The notes below the pieces were generated by a model. That model saw nothing but the letters and a program-made list of their open reading frames with translations. It had not been told where the DNA came from and did no database searches. From the NCBI RefSeq assembly GCF_036373705.1, contig NC_089850.1, positions 46,484,548 to 46,548,547 on the forward strand: a stretch of DNA of 64,000 bases. The letters run 5' to 3'. Position 1 is the stretch's first letter, and each line of letters begins with the position of its first letter. The stretch is from Amia ocellicauda. Lineage: Eukaryota; Chordata; Actinopteri; Amiiformes; Amiidae. Both the position numbers and the translations under genes were made by a program. Shown piece after piece: positions 58,668 through 64,000 of the stretch.

Positions 58668-59526
58668 TACAGACGGGTGAAAATTAAAGGAAAAACATCA
58701 ATAAATGAGTGGAGGAACATAACCAATGCAGATGCCTCCAAAGAGGTATTACTGCATGATACAATTAAGCAATTAACATCCTGAGCAATTCTGAGCAGTC
58801 CCAGCTGACCTTGATTTTGGATCAAGGTGGCAAGAGGAAAGGATCTATGTGACTTTGAAAGAGGGGTCATTATTGGGGCACGAATGGCAGGAGCTTTAGT
58901 CACAGACGCTCAACTGGTTAGTGTTCTCGACAAGTGGGCGAGTGCATGTTTGGCGACACCAAGAGAACGGTACAGGACTGACTGCTTGACCCCTACACTG
59001 AGGGGGTCCGGAGGCTCTGTTATGCTGTGGGGGGCATTTTCCTGGCATGGTTGGGTCCACTTGTCCCCTTAGAGGGAAGGGCCACTACAATCCATTACAA
59101 AGTTATTTTGAGTGATCACCTTTATCCTATGGTGAAACATTTCTATCCTGATAAGTGGTCTCTTCCAGGATAACAATGGCCCATCCACAGGGCATGAGGG
59201 GTCACTGAATGGTTTGATGAGTATGAAAATAATCTTAATCATATGCTATGGCCTTCGCAGACAACAGATCTCAACCCAATTGAACACCTATGGGAGATTT
59301 TGGACCGATGTGTTAGACAGCGCTCTCCACCACCATCATCAAAACACCAAATGAGGGAATATCTTTTGGAAGAATGGTGTTCATCCCTCCAGTAGAGTCC
59401 AGAGACTCGTAGAATCTGTGCCAAGAACTGTGTGCCAACAAGCTGTTCTGGTGGCTCGTGGTGCCCAACACCTTACTGAGACACTTTATGTTGTTTTTTC
59501 CATTAATTTATTACCTGTCTGTATGT
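58668..59526 (+). mobile_element. Degraded, internally deleted Tc1-like element
   Basis: The ends acagacgggtgaaaattaaa and the inverse of acagacaggtaataaattaa (to about 59526) form imperfect terminal repeats. Remnants on the plus strand: MARGKDLCDFERGVIIGARMAG start (58827), Gly-rich GGSVMLWGAFSWHG block (about 59010-59045), QDNNGPS and [11 protein letters not shown] blocks (59170-59300) in shifted frames. About 855 bp, so part of the transposase gene is gone. Confidence 0.85.
58827..59480 (+). pseudogene. Tc1-like transposase pseudogene
   Basis: Starts like the DD36E element's protein (FERG..VGAR / FERGVIIGAR) but loses most of the DNA-binding and early catalytic region by deletion, then runs through several frameshifts to the C-terminal VLVARG tail near 59450. 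Not functional. Confidence 0.75.
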
Positions 59527-60595
59527 GTGTGTGATTGTATATGCTTGAGTGTGTGTGTATATATGTCACATGTTCTTAAGCACTTAACAAACCCTGAGTC
59601 AGGTGATAAAAAAGTCTATAAGCTAATATAATTTATCAGAATATTACACTGTAATTTCAATATTCTATTTTAAAAGTCTTACAGATTTCAGAAAATGCCA
59701 GCTTACTAATGGGTGTGAAGGGTCATTCTTTATCCTAATCAAAATAAATTACTATAGTTATGGCTGTCTGCCAAGGGGTAAAGTGGAGACCATTCTTTCA
59801 GTTTAGTAATAAATTGTTTCCTCACTCTACCTTGGCTACCTATACAAAACTCTTTATCTGAATTAGTTTCACTACATTAGTGTGTAAGGGTCCAGCAGCT
59901 ACATTTTAAAGCTGGGGTGTGATGTCACAAATTGGTTGTGGTCTCATTAGGTTGCTAAATGAGCCTTTCACTGTACTAACGTGGATGAGAGGCAGATTTA
60001 TTGACTCAAAATCCTCACCTGCTGACCACCTTGTATTCAAATAAAGGTAAAATTCATGGCTGTAACAGGAAAAGCTTTATAATGGACTCTCTCGAGTCAG
60101 TGTGCAAGGGTGGTGTTGGCCTGAGGATGAAAGCTAGCGATGGACTTTCACTCAGTTTGGGGCTGATGTCTTTTATTTTATGTCATTTAAAAATAAAACA
60201 AAAACAACAACAACATGGAAGCAGTAGATTGTAATGTTTTGTCAACATATTAAAATGGCCTGTTGTTTGTAAAGTAATCATTTACAAAGCCTGCTGTTGC
60301 TTCACTGAGTAACTGACTCAAGGAAATAACTCACAATCACAAAGGACATAAAGAGCCAGTGGAGGGACACTGAATTTAAATACTATGTGTTCAGACATAA
60401 ATTATTAAATTAATATTTAATGAAAACCATGATATAATTTAAGACAGAAACACAAGCAACTTTAATGAATCAGTCGATCAAACAAACAACAGTCCACTCC
60501 TTAAGCTTACTTATCTTGTCCTAGGTCTATAGGAATTAAAGGAACACAATATAAAAACAGCAAACCACCCAATAGCAAAACAATGTAGCTATAGT
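59527..60595. other. NKAIN2 intron stretch without recognised features
   Basis: TG-rich run at about 59521-59570 next to the Tc1-like end; nothing else recognised. Confidence 0.4.
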
Positions 60596-60905
60596 CATGT
60601 GTTATTACAGCACTATCTTTCTAAATCACTGTTCAATTTAGTAATTTGTCTTATTACAGCACTATCCAATATAGTCATGTGTCTTATTACAGCACTGTTC
60701 AATGTCACGCAGCTGAGACATTCAATATAGTCAGGGGTTTTATTACAACACTACTCAATACAGTTGAATACAGTCCAAAATTCAATGGTTCGGTTTGTTT
60801 AATTATAGTACAATTAAATATAGATATGTGTCTTATTACAGGTCTATTCGATATTGTCATATGTCTTATTACAGCACTATTCAGTGTCATGCAGCCGAGA
60901 CATAG
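60596..60905. repeat. Degenerate tandem/minisatellite repeat
   Basis: Seven or so units of a roughly 33-bp motif (gtgtcttattacagcactat...caatatagtcat), with a longer unit ending in gcagc.gagacat present twice, about 185 bp apart (near 60710 and 60893). The region is open on one strand only because of the repeat. Confidence 0.75.
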
Positions 60906-63900
60906 GCCTACCTCTAGGATCCTAAATTAAACATGTATGAAAGGCACGTGTGCTCAGTGCAGTGTATACCAGTCTCGCAGAAAAAAATTATAGCTTTTTT
61001 TATACATTTATGTGTCGTCACTATAGTTCTGCAAAAATGAGGAGAGTATTTTTGTTCCCAAGCAATTTTTTTTTTTAAATAAAAGCTGAGAACATACATG
61101 TAGGGAGGTTAGTGAGCTGTGTCTTGCATTTGATCTACATATATAAAGGATAAACTGGTAAGTACTGTGTATACTACCTTAAATACAGTTCAAAAGCAAG
61201 GAGAAAAAGAAAGGATAAATAAATCACAGAAAGAAGAAAACACCTACAGCTACAAGTACAAAAATACAATCAAGTCAATACGATGTCTCAACAGAACCGA
61301 AAGGAATCTGACCTGAACTGTCACTAAACATGATTGCCTGTGTTCCTCTCATCCCAAACCATCTTCTAGCCTCCACAGTTTCCATTTACATGATTCAACT
61401 GTTACTGTTTTTACTGTTGTGAAGTCCAAGACTTATGAAAACAATGCTTACTGACTTAAAATCTACTCTTGGTGATTTAAAAACTCCACGAATAACCCAG
61501 TGGTCTGATATATATTTTTGTATCTCCAGTGGTGTAGAGAGCAGCAATTGTTTAATTCAAAATAGATCATTTTGAAATAGTCAATCTAAATGAAGCCTCT
61601 AGGTTGGGGCTATATGAATAAATATTAGAGATTATTTAACATGAATCTTTAGTGCTAGATGAAATTTGCCAAGTTGCTTTCTTCTGTTAAATTATTTATA
61701 AAGTGTTCCCAGAGGCTAAATACACATTGCTGGTCAGAACATCAGGGGTGCCCTCAGCCAATTGCTTAGAACTGTACAGAGAAAGGAAAATTATACATAG
61801 CACATGGTCTATAGGAAAATGAATTATATATTTCTAAAGAAAATGAACTGTGGATTAATTTACACCAATGAAACAATGATCACTTGAGAAGGAATATATA
61901 TTTTCCTCGGTCAGAAGTCAGCTTTCAAAATCTTATTGAAAGAGACGGGTTTGAATCTGAAAGAAACCAGCAGTTCACTGACAAGACAATCAGACGCTGC
62001 TTCTTACAAAAGGAGAGTGTGGCAGAGAGACACGGATGAGTTATAGGTCGTCTAAGAAAGGTGCGAAATTCTAATGATTGTGTGTCGATAGCCTGCCCTT
62101 GTTTTGTTAGGGAAACTGCAAGCAAAGTCAATATTCAGCATAATGGATTACAGACCACAATAAAAAAGAGAAAGAAAATATCTACAGAAAAACTTGTAGC
62201 AAAGCAAAATGGCCCAGACAGCAACAGGAAAAAACTGAAAGATAAAGCAGACTGATGGTCTGAAAGGACAAAGGCAGTGAGGGGGAGCTCACAGATGACA
62301 AAACCATTATCATAATTCAAGTGAGTGTATGGAGGGATGAACAGATGGAAAGATAGATAGATAGATTAACAACAATAAATCTAAATCACGATTTGATAGA
62401 CAGCTAGATTTCAACAAAACAAAACAAAAACCCAATTAGGATTTGAAAGTCTGAACTCACTTCTTAGCTCATGTCCTGAAATTGAATTTGAGTTTCTAAG
62501 TAAAGTTTTTATGAGACTGAATTAAATATTCTTCCTGCACTGGAAAATAATTAATCAGGGGGGTTTATCTCCTGACTCATTGTAGGGCTTATTGATCACT
62601 TGCCATAAGAGGCTGTGCTCAGAGCTAAGAGTATAATAGCTCCATGTTTACAGTAATACATTCAGACATATTACCATTGATCTAAAAATAATACAGTCTG
62701 AATACAAAGCCTTTACACATTGTTGTTAATGCTCGTTGAGTCTGTAAGACCAAGGCAGACACTGTTTTGAGGAGGCTTACCTGAAACAACTTAATTATAA
62801 GGGAGTTAGTATCCTACTGTCAAGTGGATTTTCTAACAGCGTGCGCAGCACATAGCACATGCAAATAATTATATACCTAAAGAGATGAAAACATAATACA
62901 ATTTAGCAATCTAATTTATTCCACTGGAAAATGAATAAAGTCTTGTACTGTGAAAATAGCACACCATCGCAGGGTTTGTTATCCTGGGCGGGCTGAGTTA
63001 TACTGAGCTTTTTATGAGGCGTACAACTGTAAACACGAAACTGAAAATGATCAAGAAAGAAATGCTACCAGTCTTAATGGAACATAATCCGCCACAGAGG
63101 TAAAGTGCTTCTTCAGCTGTATTATCTAGTGATATTTGTGTAATAATAACGTGCAAGCTAATGCCCTCCTGGTCCAGGATTTATACCCCTGTTTGTAATT
63201 CTGCTAAATGCAATTATCCCTGCAGTAAACAGGCTTAAATGGAAGGATGCGAACCAATGGCAGTTACACAAAAGCGTTTTGAAAATAAAAAATTGAGTAA
63301 CCCCTCTATAAAACCCACCATTAAGTGGCATTAGCATGAATTAGCTCATTTCAATTTAAATCAGCTCACTGCAGGACTGGGCTTTCTTTATAAGATCGTA
63401 ACCTCAGACAAGATGACATCACATAATCAGCCACAGATTGACAGCTTATTAATATAGGCCTAACTTGGAAAGTACACATGGGACCACCATGTACACCACC
63501 AGCATATATCATCGTTGAGGCTTTTTTCTGCAAGGTTATGTGGGACAGTGTTGTTTTGATTGGAAATGACGTCCAGAGACTCTGCTCAACGTGTCTGCTC
63601 ACGATTCCCAGAGGGAGGGCGTGAAAAGTTAATCTCAGTATTTGCGGCTTTCTACAGAGTTTTAACTATAGGCGGACGTCAGTGAGCAGCAGCTTAAGAT
63701 TGTACATAAGCAGGATGTTTTATTTCCTTGTGGTAAGAAATGACTGCTCTCCCTAATGTTACACTAAAGCAATAGTTAAGCACTGACTATGGCCTAGAGG
63801 TAAGATGTCTTCAGCAGGGTATATATCTTAAAGGCCAGCACAGTAAGCTTTCCCCAACAAAGAGATTACAGAAGATTTGAGCATCCTTTAGATAGCATTA

Positions 63901-64000
63901 GACCTGTATGTTTGTGTTTCCTGGTTTCCACATGAACTCAGTGCAGGACAACTTGTCAGACTGGACAAAGTTTGACAATACCGGGTGTATTGTTAAGAAG
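60906..64000. other. NKAIN2 intron stretch to window end
   Basis: AT-rich, with a short (GATA)n run at about 62352-62365. No exon, RNA gene or complete mobile element was recognised; earlier NKAIN2 exons were not found here. Confidence 0.45.

Noticed and set aside
53465-64000. Earlier NKAIN2 exons
   Set aside because: Searched by eye on the minus strand for the conserved HSSLQIVLA-type exon and N-terminal exons; none found, so they are probably beyond the window.

Overview
The window is vertebrate nuclear DNA, almost certainly from a ray-finned fish. It holds multi-exon genes with GT-AG introns and orthologues of human SOD2, WTAP, ACAT2, TCP1, ZNHIT3 and NKAIN2, set in AT-rich DNA with Tc1/mariner, hAT-like and CR1/L2-type mobile elements of the sort common in fish. 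I cannot name the species. The SOD2(-)/WTAP(+)/ACAT2(+)/TCP1(-) block has the same order and orientations as human chromosome 6q25.3.

Layout. 1-410: 3' part of a Tc1-like element cut by the window edge. 411-3.7 kb: non-genic, with one small MITE. 3.7-6.6 kb: complete SOD2 on the minus strand (5 coding exons, 224 aa). 6.6-8.75 kb: divergent SOD2/WTAP intergenic region and WTAP 5' leader. 9.66-17.05 kb: complete WTAP (7 coding exons, 393 aa) with a microsatellite in its 3'UTR. 19.4-19.7 kb: hAT-like MITE with a perfect 8-bp target duplication. 20.4-25.05 kb: complete ACAT2 (9 coding exons, about 394 aa). 25.58-32.0 kb: complete TCP1/CCT1 on the minus strand (12 coding exons, 555 aa), tail-to-tail with ACAT2 and carrying two related H/ACA snoRNA candidates in adjacent introns. 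34.1-35.85 kb: complete ZNHIT3 on the minus strand (5 exons, 159 aa). 36.7-43.8 kb: intergenic DNA with an internally deleted Tc1-like element and a nested pair, in which a nearly intact DD36E element sits inside an older long-TIR Tc1 element. 49.3-64 kb: the last three coding exons of NKAIN2 (minus strand). The rest of that gene lies beyond 64 kb, so 53.5-64 kb is intronic and holds a DD34E Tc1 relic, a 5'-truncated CR1/L2-like LINE, a degraded Tc1-like copy and repeats.

The genes are housekeeping functions linked by position rather than by pathway: mitochondrial superoxide dismutation (SOD2), m6A writer complex (WTAP), cytosolic acetoacetyl-CoA thiolase (ACAT2), actin/tubulin chaperonin subunit (TCP1) with snoRNA hosting, snoRNP assembly factor (ZNHIT3), and a Na,K-ATPase-interacting membrane protein (NKAIN2). 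I found no wholly new biological system. The most notable points are the abutting or overlapping ACAT2/TCP1 3' ends, the duplicated H/ACA snoRNA pair, the almost intact DD36E transposon, a perfect 23-bp intronic hairpin in ACAT2, and a candidate SREBP/NF-Y element in ACAT2 intron 1. Gene models were built by hand from splice signals and protein similarity recalled from the human families; no database search was run.
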